A stretch of DNA of 25,288 nt from contig PWWF01000084.1 of NCBI GenBank assembly GCA_003561595.1, positions 1-25,288 on the forward strand, read 5' to 3'. A program made the translations under genes and the position numbers. Source of the stretch: Paracoccaceae bacterium. GTDB lineage: Bacteria > Pseudomonadota > Alphaproteobacteria > Rhodobacterales > Rhodobacteraceae. Below the pieces are notes generated by a model. It did not search any database. It was not told where the DNA came from and was given only the letters and a program-made list of their open reading frames with translations. Below are positions 15,774 through 24,854 of this stretch, one piece after another. Position 1 is the stretch's first letter, and each line of letters begins with the position of its first letter.

Positions 15774-16339
15774 CCGGACAGACTGGCCACAAACCGGGTG
15801 ATGAGGTCAGCTATACCGTCACCTATCTGGAAATGGACAGCCGCCCGAGCTATGGCTGGCCGCCCACGCCTGCGGGCATGACCGGCGCGCTGTTGCGGGC
15901 CGAGCGCCCCCCGGTCTGGTATTTCCGCGCGCTTTATGACGCGGTCGGGCGCGATTACGCCTGGACCGACCTGCATGAGCGCGAGGAGGCCGAGATCGGC
16001 GACTGGCTCGCCAACCCCGATGTCGGGCTTTATTCGCTGATCGATCACGGCTGGCCGCACGGGTTTTTCGTGCTTGACTGGCGCGCCGGGGCAACCTGCG
16101 AACTGCGCTATTTCGGGCTGGTCCCGCAGGCCGTGGGGCGGGGTTTCGGGTCATGGATGCTGCGCACCGCGATCCTGACCGCCTGGGCGCGCGAGGGGGT
16201 GGAGATGTTGCAGGTCAATACCTGCACGCTCGATCACCCCCGCGCGCTGGCGCAATACCAGAAACACGGCTTTGCCCCCGTCCGGCAGGAACACCGCCGC
16301 CGCGTGCTGACGCGCGCCTGGTCGCCCGCGCAAACCTGA
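15770..16339 (+). CDS. GNAT family N-acetyltransferase
   Basis: A 189-residue GNAT acetyltransferase. The acetyl-CoA pyrophosphate loop is visible at residues 120-125 (Q-A-V-G-R-G in FGLVPQAVGRGFGSWML). It is followed by the usual helix, then VNTCTLDHPRALAQYQKHGF, the typical motif-B region ending with the conserved Tyr/Gly-Phe. The start at 15770 is chosen because it overlaps the sseA stop as ATGA; in-frame codons upstream lie inside sseA. Its substrate is unknown. Tight coupling to sseA suggests a sulfur or amino acid context, and an aminotransferase gene follows 25 nt later, but this is inference from position. Confidence 0.9.
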   Translation: MTGQTGHKPGDEVSYTVTYLEMDSRPSYGWPPTPAGMTGALLRAERPPVWYFRALYDAVGRDYAWTDLHEREEAEIGDWLANPDVGLYSLIDHGWPHGFFVLDWRAGATCELRYFGLVPQAVGRGFGSWMLRTAILTAWAREGVEMLQVNTCTLDHPRALAQYQKHGFAPVRQEHRRRVLTRAWSPAQT

Positions 16340-16364
16340 TCCCATCCTGAAAAGGCCGCTATCC

Positions 16365-17549
16365 ATGTTTGAGTCCCTGCCCGAGCCGAAACTCGACGGT
16401 ATCATCGCCCTGATGCAGGCCTTTGCCGATGACCCGCGACTGGGCAAGATCGACCTTGGCGTGGGCGTCTACCGCGATGAGGTCGGGCGCACCCCCGTGA
16501 TGCAGGCCGTCAAGGCCGCCGAACAGCACATCATCGACACCCAGCAAAGCAAAAGCTACCTGTCGCTGGCAGGCGATGGCGCGTTTCTGGAGCAGATGGA
16601 GGCGCTGCTTCTGGGCGGCGCGGTCCCGTCGGATCGCGTGGCCGCCGTCGCCACGCCGGGCGGCACCGCCGCCGTGCGCCAGATATGCGAGCTGATCCGC
16701 CTTGCCCGCCCCGAGGCGACCATCTGGGTCAGCGCCCAGACCTGGCCCAATCACGGCCCGCTGATCGCCGCCGCCGGGCTGGCATCGCGGCCCTATCGCT
16801 ATCTGGATGCGGCGACCGGAACGCTGGACCGCGCGGGCATGATGGCCGATCTGGAACAGGCAGGCGCGCAGGACGTGGTGCTGCTGCATGGCTGCTGCCA
16901 CAACCCCACAGGCGTGGACCCCAGCCCCGAGGATTGGGCCGAGATCGCGGCCCTTCTGGACCGGCGCGGCGCGCTGCCTTTTATCGACATGGCCTATCAG
17001 GGTTTTGGCGAAGGGCTCGATGCCGATGCGGGCGGGCTGCGCCATCTCGCCGCGCGCCTGCCCGAAGTGCTGGTGGTGGCAAGCTGCTCCAAGAATTTCG
17101 GCCTCTATCGTGAACGGGTCGGGCTGGCGATGGCGGTGGTGCCAGCGCCCCAGCGCGCAAGGCTGGCGGGCACTCTGGCCGGGCTGAACCGCAAGATTTT
17201 CGCCTTTCCGCCCGATCATGGCGGGCGCGTGGTCAGCACCATTCTGGGCGATACGCACCTGCGCCATATGTGGCAGGCGGAACTGGAACAGATGCGCGGG
17301 CGCGTCGCGGAAAACCGCAGCGCCTTGGCCGCCGCCCTGCGCGAGGCACTGGGGTCCGACCGGTTCGGATTCATCGCCGATCAGCAGGGGATGTTCTCGC
17401 TTCTGCCGCTGACGTCCGAGCAGATCGCGGCGCTGCGCGAGGCGCATGGCATCTACATGCTGGGCGACGGGCGGATGAACATGGCCGGGCTGAACGACCA
17501 GAGCGTGCCGGTTCTCGCGCAGGCCATGGCGCAGGTGCTGGAGGGGTAG
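16365..17549 (+). CDS. Aromatic amino acid / aspartate aminotransferase (class I, subgroup I-alpha)
   Basis: A 394-residue PLP enzyme of the AspC/TyrB type, which moves amino groups between aspartate or aromatic amino acids and 2-oxoglutarate. It starts MFESLPEPKLDGIIALMQAF with the family motif IDLGVGVYRDE. ATPGGTAAVRQ binds the PLP phosphate and HNPTGVD carries the PLP-ring asparagine. The Schiff-base lysine is K243 in SCSKNFGLYRERVG, and R370 in GRMNMAGL binds the substrate alpha-carboxylate. The length is normal. Sequence does not separate aspartate from tyrosine/phenylalanine preference, so I give no symbol. It follows the GNAT gene by 25 nt, so sseA-gnat-aminotransferase is probably one operon. 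Confidence 0.93.
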   Translation: MFESLPEPKLDGIIALMQAFADDPRLGKIDLGVGVYRDEVGRTPVMQAVKAAEQHIIDTQQSKSYLSLAGDGAFLEQMEALLLGGAVPSDRVAAVATPGGTAAVRQICELIRLARPEATIWVSAQTWPNHGPLIAAAGLASRPYRYLDAATGTLDRAGMMADLEQAGAQDVVLLHGCCHNPTGVDPSPEDWAEIAALLDRRGALPFIDMAYQGFGEGLDADAGGLRHLAARLPEVLVVASCSKNFGLYRERVGLAMAVVPAPQRARLAGTLAGLNRKIFAFPPDHGGRVVSTILGDTHLRHMWQAELEQMRGRVAENRSALAAALREALGSDRFGFIADQQGMFSLLPLTSEQIAALREAHGIYMLGDGRMNMAGLNDQSVPVLAQAMAQVLEG

Positions 17550-17894
17550 GCAGGCCCGTCTGATGCGAGGGGCCTGAGTGGGGGGTCGAAGGTCAGCTGT
17601 GCGGACTTTTCTGCCGTTCACGGCTTCAACTCATGAGCTTTCGCTGTTGCAGCATGACCGACATGGAGGGCGGTTTGCAGACTGTGACGCAGCAGCATTG
17701 CATCTGCAGCTTTTTTCGGAAGCGGCCATTCCCAGAAGTGAAATCATGTCATGTGCAGCGTGAACCACAGCAGTGGGTCCGGCACAGCTCTGGCGCGCAA
17801 CTCAGCTTTTCCAGCAAAGCCATATCTTGCGAATGACATGAGTCTATTTGACCGTTGCCCCCCATACGGGCAGGCATCTCATGCAGAATCTCCG
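17550..17894. other. 345-nt intergenic stretch without a recognisable gene
   Basis: This gap between the aminotransferase and the repressor gene (which reads towards it) holds no open frame with neighbouring codon usage; the short frames present lack ribosome binding sites. It is visibly less GC-rich than the surroundings. Weak structures are CAGGCCC/GGGCCTG (17551-17557 with 17570-17576), just after the aminotransferase stop, a T6 run at 17711-17716 after a short GCAG/CTGC stem, and TGCCC/GGGCA (17856-17860 with 17868-17872) beyond the repressor stop. These may mark 3' ends of the two convergent transcripts. I see no tRNA, IS end or obvious direct repeat. Confidence 0.5.
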
Positions 17895-18671
17895 TCAGGG
17901 ATCGCGTTCGGTATTGGCCACGGTCACAGATGTCCCCCACCCTCTGCATGCGTTAGCGAGACTGGCCGAGAGCGGTGAGTCTGTGTAGAGACGGTCCATT
18001 TGCGCCAGCGAGCCGATCCTGGCGGGGGCGCGGCGGGTGAATTTGGAATGATCCGCGACCAGAAAGCTGCGCCGGGCCTGCCTTATGATAGCCTGACTGA
18101 CACCGACTTCCTGAATGTCGAAATCCAGCATGTCGCCATCCTCATCGAGCGCCGAGCAGCTGATCACCGCCAGATCGAATTTGAACTGCCCGATGGTCTG
18201 CGTGGTCACGGTGCCAACAAGCCCGCCATCCGCGCGCCGCAGCAATCCGCCCACTACAATGATCTCGCAATTCGGGTTGTCGACGAGGATGTTCGCAACA
18301 TTCAGGTTGTTGGTCAGCACCATGATATCGCGATGCCCCAGCAGCGCGCGGGCGACGGCTTCGGTGGTGGTGCCGATATTCAGAAACAGCGAGCAGCCGT
18401 TGGGGATGTCGCGCGCCACAGCCTGCGCGATGGCGGCCTTGCCCTCGTCATTCAGATCGCGCCGGTCAGTATAGCCGATATTCGCGACAGTCGAGGGCAT
18501 GATCGCGCCGCCATGGACGCGCTGCAGCTTGCCTTGCTCCGCCAGTTCGGACAGGTCGCGGCGGATGGTCTGCAAGGTGACGTCGAAATGACTTGCGAGT
18601 CCTTCTACGGTCACGCGCCCGTCGCGCCGGGCGATGATCAGGATGTCTTGCAGTCGTTCGGCCTGGGCCAT
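17895..18671 (-). CDS. glpR: DeoR-family transcriptional repressor, GlpR-type
   Basis: A 258-residue DeoR-family regulator, close in length to E. coli GlpR (252). The N-terminal winged helix-turn-helix is at about residues 4-55 (VEGLASHFDVTLQTIRRDLS, then QGKLQRVHGGA). The sugar-phosphate-binding domain has LNIGTTTEAVARAL, VLTNNLNVANIL and VVGGLLRRADGGLVG, typical of the effector site. The start at 18671 (MAQAERLQDIL) is chosen because GGAG lies 8 nt upstream; the frame stays open to 18881 through the intergenic region. It diverges from glpD, and the glycerol-3-phosphate operon next door makes glycerol 3-phosphate the likely inducer. Gene position, not a proven ligand, gives the GlpR name. 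Confidence 0.9.
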   Translation of the reverse strand: MAQAERLQDILIIARRDGRVTVEGLASHFDVTLQTIRRDLSELAEQGKLQRVHGGAIMPSTVANIGYTDRRDLNDEGKAAIAQAVARDIPNGCSLFLNIGTTTEAVARALLGHRDIMVLTNNLNVANILVDNPNCEIIVVGGLLRRADGGLVGTVTTQTIGQFKFDLAVISCSALDEDGDMLDFDIQEVGVSQAIIRQARRSFLVADHSKFTRRAPARIGSLAQMDRLYTDSPLSASLANACRGWGTSVTVANTERDP

Positions 18672-18930
18672 GGCTTCGCTCCAATAGAGTAGCTTGATTC
18701 GCGATCGGTCTGCTTGCGGGCTGTCAGCCTCAGGCGAAGGCATTTTCGTTTCAAGCAAAATATGAGGCGTCGCGAAAAAAATTATGCGAACACAATAGGA
18801 ACTAAGCGCTTTGAAATTTTCGAAAAATAAATAACGAACAATTATAGGATAATAACGAAAAAAATCTTGCGGGGATCGCACATATCAACATAGCGTCACG
18901 GCACAATGTCGACCGCGCTGGGGAGGGCGT
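18672..18930. promoter_or_regulatory. glpR-glpD divergent control region with repeated CGAA boxes (candidate GlpR operators)
   Basis: This 259-nt AT-rich gap must drive both glpR and the glpD operon. It holds two copies of CGAAAAA-N7-CGAACA-N2/3-ATAGGA: unit A at 18773-18800 and unit B at 18821-18849, with the CGAACA cores exactly 48 nt apart. A third CGAAAAA is at 18856-18862, a palindrome TTTTCGAAAA at 18817-18826, and an inverted-orientation TTTTCGTTTC at 18743-18752. CGAACA is the right half-site of the E. coli GlpR operator (WATGTTCGWTAWCGAACATW), and ATAACGAACAATT in unit B matches that half well. A possible glpD promoter is TCGAAA (18820-18825), 17 nt, TATAGG (18843-18848), which would lie within unit B. 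Confidence 0.65.
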
Positions 18931-20538
18931 ATGACACGATCCGCAAGAACCAAGAGCGATCCTGCAGGGGCCGTCGATCTGCTCATCATCGGTGGCGGGA
19001 TCAATGGGTGCGGTATCGCCCGGGACGCAGCGGGGCGTGGGCTGTCGGTCGTGCTGTGCGAAAAAGGCGATCTTGCGGGTGCGACCTCCTCGGCCTCGAC
19101 CAAGCTGTTTCACGGGGGCTTGCGCTATCTGGAATATTTCGAGTTCCGACTGGTGCGCGAGGCATTGATCGAGCGCGAGACATTACTGCGCGCGATGCCG
19201 CATATCTCTTGGCCGATGCGATTTGTGCTTCCATATCATAAGGATATGCGGTTCGAGAGTGATACGCCCACCTCCAAGCTGCTCTCGCTTTTCATGCCCT
19301 GGATGCGCGGGCGGCGCCCGGCCTGGCTGATCCGGCTGGGGCTGTTCCTGTATGACAATCTCGGTGGGCGCAAGATCCTGCCGGGCACATCGACACTGGC
19401 CCTGACCGGCGCGCCCGAGGGCTCGCCCCTGCAGGACCGCTTTGCAAAAGCCTATGAATATTCCGATTGCTGGGTCGAGGATTCGCGCCTCGTCGTGCTG
19501 AACGCGCGCGATGCGGGAGCACGCGGGGCGCAGATCCACACGCGGGCAGAGGTCACCTCGGCCAGTGTCGATGACGGGATCTGGCACGTCACGGTCAGAA
19601 CCGAACACGAAACGAAAACGATCAACGCGAAGATGCTTGTGAATGCCGCCGGGCCATGGGTGGGCGATGTGATCCATGGCAAGCTGCGGCTCAACAGTCG
19701 CGAGGATGTGCGACTGGTGCGCGGTAGCCATATCGTGACCCGCAAACTCTATGACCATGACAAATGCTATTTCTTCCAGGGCACCGACGGGCGGATCATC
19801 TTCGCAATCCCCTATGAGCAGGATTTCACCCTGATCGGCACCACCGATGCCGAGCATGACGACCCGTCGCGCGCGCCTGAATGCACGCCGGAAGAGCGTG
19901 ACTATCTGTGCAATTTCGCCAGCCAGTATTTCGCGAAACCCGTGACGGCCGAGGATGTCGTCTGGACATATTCCGGGGTGCGCCCGCTCTATGCTGACGG
20001 CGCGAGTTCGGCGACGGCGGCCACGCGCGACTACACGCTGAAGATCGACCGCTCTGCAGGCGCGGCAGTGCTGAATGTCTTTGGCGGCAAGATCACCACT
20101 TACCGGCGGCTTGCAGAATCCGCGCTGGACAAGATCTCGATAGTGCTGCCGCTGGCCAAGGGCAAATGGACGGCCGGTGTCGCGCTGCCGGGCGGTGATT
20201 TCGCCCATGATGGCGGGCCTGCGCTGGTGGCTGGCTTGCAGCGTGACTACCCGTTCCTGAGTGATTTCTGGGCGCGGCGGCTGATGCGCGCCTATGGCAC
20301 GGAAGCGCGCATGATGCTGGGCGACGCGAAGGCCGCCAACGATCTGGGCCGCGATTTCGGCGCCACGCTGACCGAAGCCGAAGTCACCTGGCTGATGACC
20401 CGCGAATATGCGCGCAGTGCCGAGGACATCGTCTGGCGACGCTCGAAGCTCGGACTGCGCTTGAGCAAGGACCAGCTCGCGGCGCTGGATCAGTGGATTG
20501 AGCGTGAAGCCAAAGAAATACTGCGCGCAGCAGAATAA
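18931..20538 (+). CDS. glpD: Aerobic glycerol-3-phosphate dehydrogenase
   Basis: GlpD is the membrane-associated flavoenzyme that oxidises glycerol 3-phosphate to dihydroxyacetone phosphate and passes electrons to quinone. The 535-residue protein has the FAD-binding GGGINGCG (G21-G28) and FAD/substrate motifs SSASTKLFHGGLRYLE. VNAAGPWVGDV, GSHIVTRKLYDHDKCYFFQG and YSGVRPLYADG are the further signature sequences, and FGGKITTYRRLAE closes the FAD domain. A helical C-terminal domain follows from about residue 395. GGGGAGGG (18920-18927) gives a strong ribosome binding site. It heads an operon with only 25 nt to glpS, and is predicted to be repressed by the divergent GlpR. Confidence 0.96.
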   Translation: MTRSARTKSDPAGAVDLLIIGGGINGCGIARDAAGRGLSVVLCEKGDLAGATSSASTKLFHGGLRYLEYFEFRLVREALIERETLLRAMPHISWPMRFVLPYHKDMRFESDTPTSKLLSLFMPWMRGRRPAWLIRLGLFLYDNLGGRKILPGTSTLALTGAPEGSPLQDRFAKAYEYSDCWVEDSRLVVLNARDAGARGAQIHTRAEVTSASVDDGIWHVTVRTEHETKTINAKMLVNAAGPWVGDVIHGKLRLNSREDVRLVRGSHIVTRKLYDHDKCYFFQGTDGRIIFAIPYEQDFTLIGTTDAEHDDPSRAPECTPEERDYLCNFASQYFAKPVTAEDVVWTYSGVRPLYADGASSATAATRDYTLKIDRSAGAAVLNVFGGKITTYRRLAESALDKISIVLPLAKGKWTAGVALPGGDFAHDGGPALVAGLQRDYPFLSDFWARRLMRAYGTEARMMLGDAKAANDLGRDFGATLTEAEVTWLMTREYARSAEDIVWRRSKLGLRLSKDQLAALDQWIEREAKEILRAAE

Positions 20539-20563
20539 GACGCGCGAGAGGGAGGAGTAAGGC

Positions 20564-21652
20564 ATGTCGCTGGTATTGGAGGGCGTCTCCAAACTTGTGG
20601 AGGGGGAGCACCATATCTACCCCACCGACCTGACGCTGGAGCGCGGCACGATGAATGTGCTGTTGGGCCCCACGTTGTCAGGCAAGACCACGCTGATGCG
20701 GATCATGGCCGGGCTGGACGTGCCCGCGACAGGCCGCGTGCTGTGGGAGGGCCGCGACGTCACCGGCATGAAGGTGCAGGATCGCAAGGTGGCGATGGTC
20801 TATCAGCAATTCATCAACTACCCGTCGATGACCGTTTACGACAATATCGCCTCACCCCTGAAGCTGATGGGCGTGTCGAAGTCCGAAATCGACAAGCGCG
20901 TCAAGGACGCGGCAGCACTGATGCAGCTAACGCCAATGCTGGATCGCAGGCCGCTGGAGCTATCGGGCGGGCAGCAGCAGCGCTGCGCTCTGGCCCGCGC
21001 GCTGGTCAAGAATGCGGGGCTGGTGTTGCTGGACGAGCCGCTCGCCAATCTGGACTACAAGCTGCGCGAGGAATTGCGCGCAGAGATCCCGCGGATCTTC
21101 GAGGAATCCGGCGCGATCTTCGTCTATGCCACGACCGAGCCGGAAGAGGCGCTTCTGCTGGGCGGCAATGTTGGGACCATGTGGGAAGGGCGTATCACCC
21201 AGTTCGGCCCCACACCGAAGGTCTATCGCGAGCCCTGTGATGCCACGACCGCGCGGGTCTTCTCGGACCCGCCGATGAATTTCACGCGGATCGAGAAAAC
21301 AGGTGACAAGATCAGCTTTGGCGAGGGGCAGTCGGCCCCGGCCCAGGGCGCGCTGGCGGGGCTGGCGGATGGCGTCTACACGGCAGGGTTCCGTCCCGAT
21401 CACCTGCACCTGTCGGCACAGGGCGCAGATGGGTTGCATTTCCAGTGTCATCTGAACGTGACTGAAATCACCGGCTCCGAGACCTTCGCCCATCTGTCCC
21501 ACGGCCCCGACCACTGGGTCGGACTGTTGCACGGAGTGCAGGATTTGACGCTGGATGCGCCGATCGAGGTCTGGCTGGATGTGGCCCATGTCTATGTCTT
21601 TGACGAGCAGGGCAAGCTTGTCGCACCCGCCGCTTTCGCGATGGCCGCATAA
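20564..21652 (+). CDS. glpS: Glycerol ABC transporter ATP-binding protein GlpS
   Basis: One of two paired ATPases of a CUT1/MalK-like importer. The 362-residue protein has Walker A GPTLSGKT (35-42), the Q-loop Q81/Q82, the signature LSGGQQQR (133-140) and Walker B LVLLDEP with E158. A C-terminal OB-type regulatory domain occupies about 240-362. The H-loop is not canonical: where MalK-type proteins have V-T-H-D-Q, this protein has A-T-T-E-P, so T191 replaces the switch histidine. The partner GlpT keeps the histidine but has a degenerate signature. Gene order glpD-S-T-P-Q-U-V follows the glycerol operon known from Rhizobium leguminosarum. GGGAGGAG precedes the ATG. Confidence 0.92.
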   Translation: MSLVLEGVSKLVEGEHHIYPTDLTLERGTMNVLLGPTLSGKTTLMRIMAGLDVPATGRVLWEGRDVTGMKVQDRKVAMVYQQFINYPSMTVYDNIASPLKLMGVSKSEIDKRVKDAAALMQLTPMLDRRPLELSGGQQQRCALARALVKNAGLVLLDEPLANLDYKLREELRAEIPRIFEESGAIFVYATTEPEEALLLGGNVGTMWEGRITQFGPTPKVYREPCDATTARVFSDPPMNFTRIEKTGDKISFGEGQSAPAQGALAGLADGVYTAGFRPDHLHLSAQGADGLHFQCHLNVTEITGSETFAHLSHGPDHWVGLLHGVQDLTLDAPIEVWLDVAHVYVFDEQGKLVAPAAFAMAA

Positions 21653-21664
21653 GGAGCGCAGAGA

Positions 21665-22770
21665 ATGGCAAAGATCACACTCGACAACCTGGCGCATTCC
21701 TATTTCCCCGAGCCGAAAGGGGAGGAGGATTATGCGCTCAAGCAACTCGACCATGTCTGGAATGATGGTGAAGCCTATGCGCTGCTAGGTGCGTCCGGCT
21801 GCGGGAAATCCACGCTTCTGAACATCATCTCGGGCCTGCTGGTCCCGTCACGCGGGCGCATTCTTTTCAACGACAAGGATGTCACCGAACAGGATACAGT
21901 CGCGCGCAACATTGCGCAGGTGTTCCAGTTCCCGGTCGTCTACGACACGATGACCGTCGGGGCCAATCTGGCCTTTCCACTGCGCAACCGCCGGATGGAA
22001 CCGGCCTATGTCGCCCGGCGCGTGCAGAAGATCGCCAGCATGATCGGCATGGAGGACATGCTCGAGCGCAAGGCGCGCGGGCTGACGGCTGATGCAAAAC
22101 AGAAGATCAGCCTTGGGCGCGGCATGGTGCGCGAGGATGTCAACGCCATCCTGTTCGACGAACCGCTGACCGTCATCGACCCGCATATGAAATGGGAGCT
22201 GCGCACCCAGCTCAAGGCGCTGCATAACGAGTTCGGTCACACGATGATCTATGTCACCCATGACCAGACCGAGGCGCTGACCTTTGCCGACAAGGTCGTG
22301 GTGATGCATGACGGCAAAGTGGTGCAGCTTGGCACCCCGGAAGAGCTGTTCGACACGCCCGAGCATACATTCGTGGGCTATTTCATCGGCTCGCCGGGGA
22401 TGAATCTGATCGATGCAGACGTGTCCGGCGACAAGGCCATCTGTGCCGGCCACGAAGTCACGTTGGGCGGGCGCTACAAACCAATGAGCGGGCGCGTTCA
22501 GATCGGCATCCGGCCGGAATTCGTCTCGATCACAAGTCAGGACCAGGGCTTGCCTGTGACTGTCAAACGCGTCGAGGATGTCGGGCGCCATCAGATCCTG
22601 CGCGCGGAATTCGAAGGCCGCCAGATCAACGCGATCCTGCCCGAGGGGCTGCCAATTCCGGCAGCGCCGATCCGGATGAAATTCGCGCCGGAACGCATCT
22701 CTGTCTATGTCAATGACTGGCGTGTTGCCCCTGATGAGGTCACGGCAACCCCCAGTAAGGAGGTTGTGCT

Positions 22771-22774
<4 letters not shown>
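21665..22774 (+). CDS. glpT: Glycerol ABC transporter ATP-binding protein GlpT
   Basis: The second ATPase of the transporter; it is unrelated to the E. coli antiporter also called GlpT. The 369-residue protein has Walker A GASGCGKS (42-49), Q-loop Q88, Walker B ILFDEP with E166, and an intact H-loop histidine H199 in YVTHDQTEA. The signature is degenerate: LTADAKQKISLGRG (140-153) stands where LSGGQ would be expected. A MalK-like C-terminal domain runs from about 240. It lies 12 nt after glpS, and its stop overlaps the GTG start of glpP. Both ATPases keep Walker A and B, so both should bind ATP; only the composite site using the GlpS signature looks fully catalytic. Confidence 0.92.
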
Positions 22775-23634
<860 letters not shown>

Positions 23635-23649
23635 GCCGGAGCAGGACAT

Positions 23650-24450
23650 ATGGAACGCACAAAGAAAATCGGCCTGATCGTTTATATCCTGTTTCTGATG
23701 ATCCCGATCTACTGGTTGATCAACCTGTCGCTGCAACCCAATCGCGACATTATGGGGTCGTTCAGCCTGTATCCGCAGAACCTGACATTCGACAATTACC
23801 GGCGCATCTTCACCGAGGCTGGCTGGGCGCGCGGCTATCTCAACTCGTTGATCTATGTGCTCATGAACACCGTGATCTCGATCACAGTGGCACTGCCGGC
23901 GGCCTATGCCTTCTCGCGCTACAAGTTCATCGGCGACAAGCATCTGTTCTTCTGGCTGCTAACCAACCGGATGGCACCGCCTGCCGTGTTCCTGCTGCCC
24001 TTTTTCCAGCTTTATCAGACAGTCGGCATCTTCGACATGCATATCGCGGTGGCACTGGCGCATTGTCTGTTCTCGATCCCGCTGGCGGTCTGGATTCTCG
24101 AAGGGTTCATGTCCGGCGTGCCCAAGGAAATAGACGAGACCGCCTATATCGACGGCTACAGCTTTCCGCGGTTCTTCGTGTTCATCTTCATCCCCCTTAT
24201 CCGGTCTGGCATCGGTGTCGCAGTATTCTTCTGCTTCATGTTCTCCTGGGTGGAGCTGCTGCTTGCTCGCACGCTCACTTCAGTCGATGCGCGCCCGATC
24301 TCGGTGGTGATGACGCGCTCTATCTCGGCCACGGGTGTCGATTGGGGGATGTTGGCGGCGGCCGGTGTGCTGACGCTGATCCCAGGCGCGCTGGTCATCT
24401 ATTTCGTTCGCAACAATCTGGCACGCGGCTTCGCGCTTGGCCGGGTCTGA
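23650..24450 (+). CDS. glpQ: Glycerol ABC transporter permease GlpQ
   Basis: The second permease, MalG-like, 266 residues with six predicted membrane segments, starting MERTKKIGLIVYILFLMIPI. Its EAA loop is IDETAYIDGYSFPRFFVFIF (about 161-180), with the final LARGFALGRV forming the cytosolic tail. It is not related to the E. coli phosphodiesterase GlpQ. It follows glpP by 15 nt with GGAG and AGGA upstream of the ATG. GlpP and GlpQ should form the heterodimeric channel, each contacting one of the two ATPases. Confidence 0.92.
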   Translation: MERTKKIGLIVYILFLMIPIYWLINLSLQPNRDIMGSFSLYPQNLTFDNYRRIFTEAGWARGYLNSLIYVLMNTVISITVALPAAYAFSRYKFIGDKHLFFWLLTNRMAPPAVFLLPFFQLYQTVGIFDMHIAVALAHCLFSIPLAVWILEGFMSGVPKEIDETAYIDGYSFPRFFVFIFIPLIRSGIGVAVFFCFMFSWVELLLARTLTSVDARPISVVMTRSISATGVDWGMLAAAGVLTLIPGALVIYFVRNNLARGFALGRV

Positions 24451-24466
24451 GAGAGGAGTCTGATCA

Positions 24467-24739
24467 ATGGACTGGATGGTATGGACCCTGCCTTCGGCAC
24501 TGTTTTTCACCACGATTGCGCTGATCCTGGTGGGGATGACGGTCTGGGAAGTCGTGCAGCCAAGCACATTTCGCCGCGGCTTGCTGCCGCTCAAGACCAC
24601 GCGCGGCGACCGGTTGTTCATCGCATTGCTGAGCAGTGCCTGGTTTCATCTGGGCTGGCTCGGTCTGACGGATCAACCCGTTTGGTACATGACAATCTTC
24701 TGCGTGATCTGGCTGGCGGCCGTATTGCGCTGGGGGTGA
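24467..24739 (+). CDS. glpU: Small integral membrane protein of the glycerol transporter operon (DUF2160)
   Basis: A 90-residue hydrophobic protein with two or three membrane helices (about residues 7-25, 50-67 and 71-87), starting MDWMVWTLPSALFFTTIALI. It matches the DUF2160 family as I recall it, and sits at the glpU position between the permease and solute-binding protein genes of rhizobial glycerol operons. GAGAGGAG precedes the ATG, 16 nt after glpQ. Its biochemical role is unknown; candidates are an accessory membrane subunit or an assembly factor. There is no signal peptide or catalytic motif. Confidence 0.85.
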   Translation: MDWMVWTLPSALFFTTIALILVGMTVWEVVQPSTFRRGLLPLKTTRGDRLFIALLSSAWFHLGWLGLTDQPVWYMTIFCVIWLAAVLRWG

Positions 24740-24744
24740 GGAGG

Positions 24745-24776
24745 TTTCTGCCTTGGCCTTGCGCCGGGGGCAGAAA
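24745..24776 (+). other. Intercistronic hairpin between glpU and glpV
   Basis: TTTCTGCC (24745-24752) pairs perfectly with GGCAGAAA (24769-24776), enclosing a GC-rich 16-nt loop that can pair further (GGC/GCC). No U-tract follows. Such structures in front of solute-binding protein genes commonly stabilise the downstream message or partly stop upstream transcription, giving more binding protein than membrane subunits. That role is inferred here. Confidence 0.5.
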
Positions 24777-24854
24777 ATGCGTGGCAGGTTTCTGACCAGA
24801 GCCGCGCACAAGCGAAGGGGCAATGCTGCCCGAATCCAAAGTGGAGGAAGAAAC

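Noticed and set aside
17633..17978. Short open frames in the 345-nt gap (both strands)
   Set aside because: They have no ribosome binding site, unusual composition and no similarity I can name.
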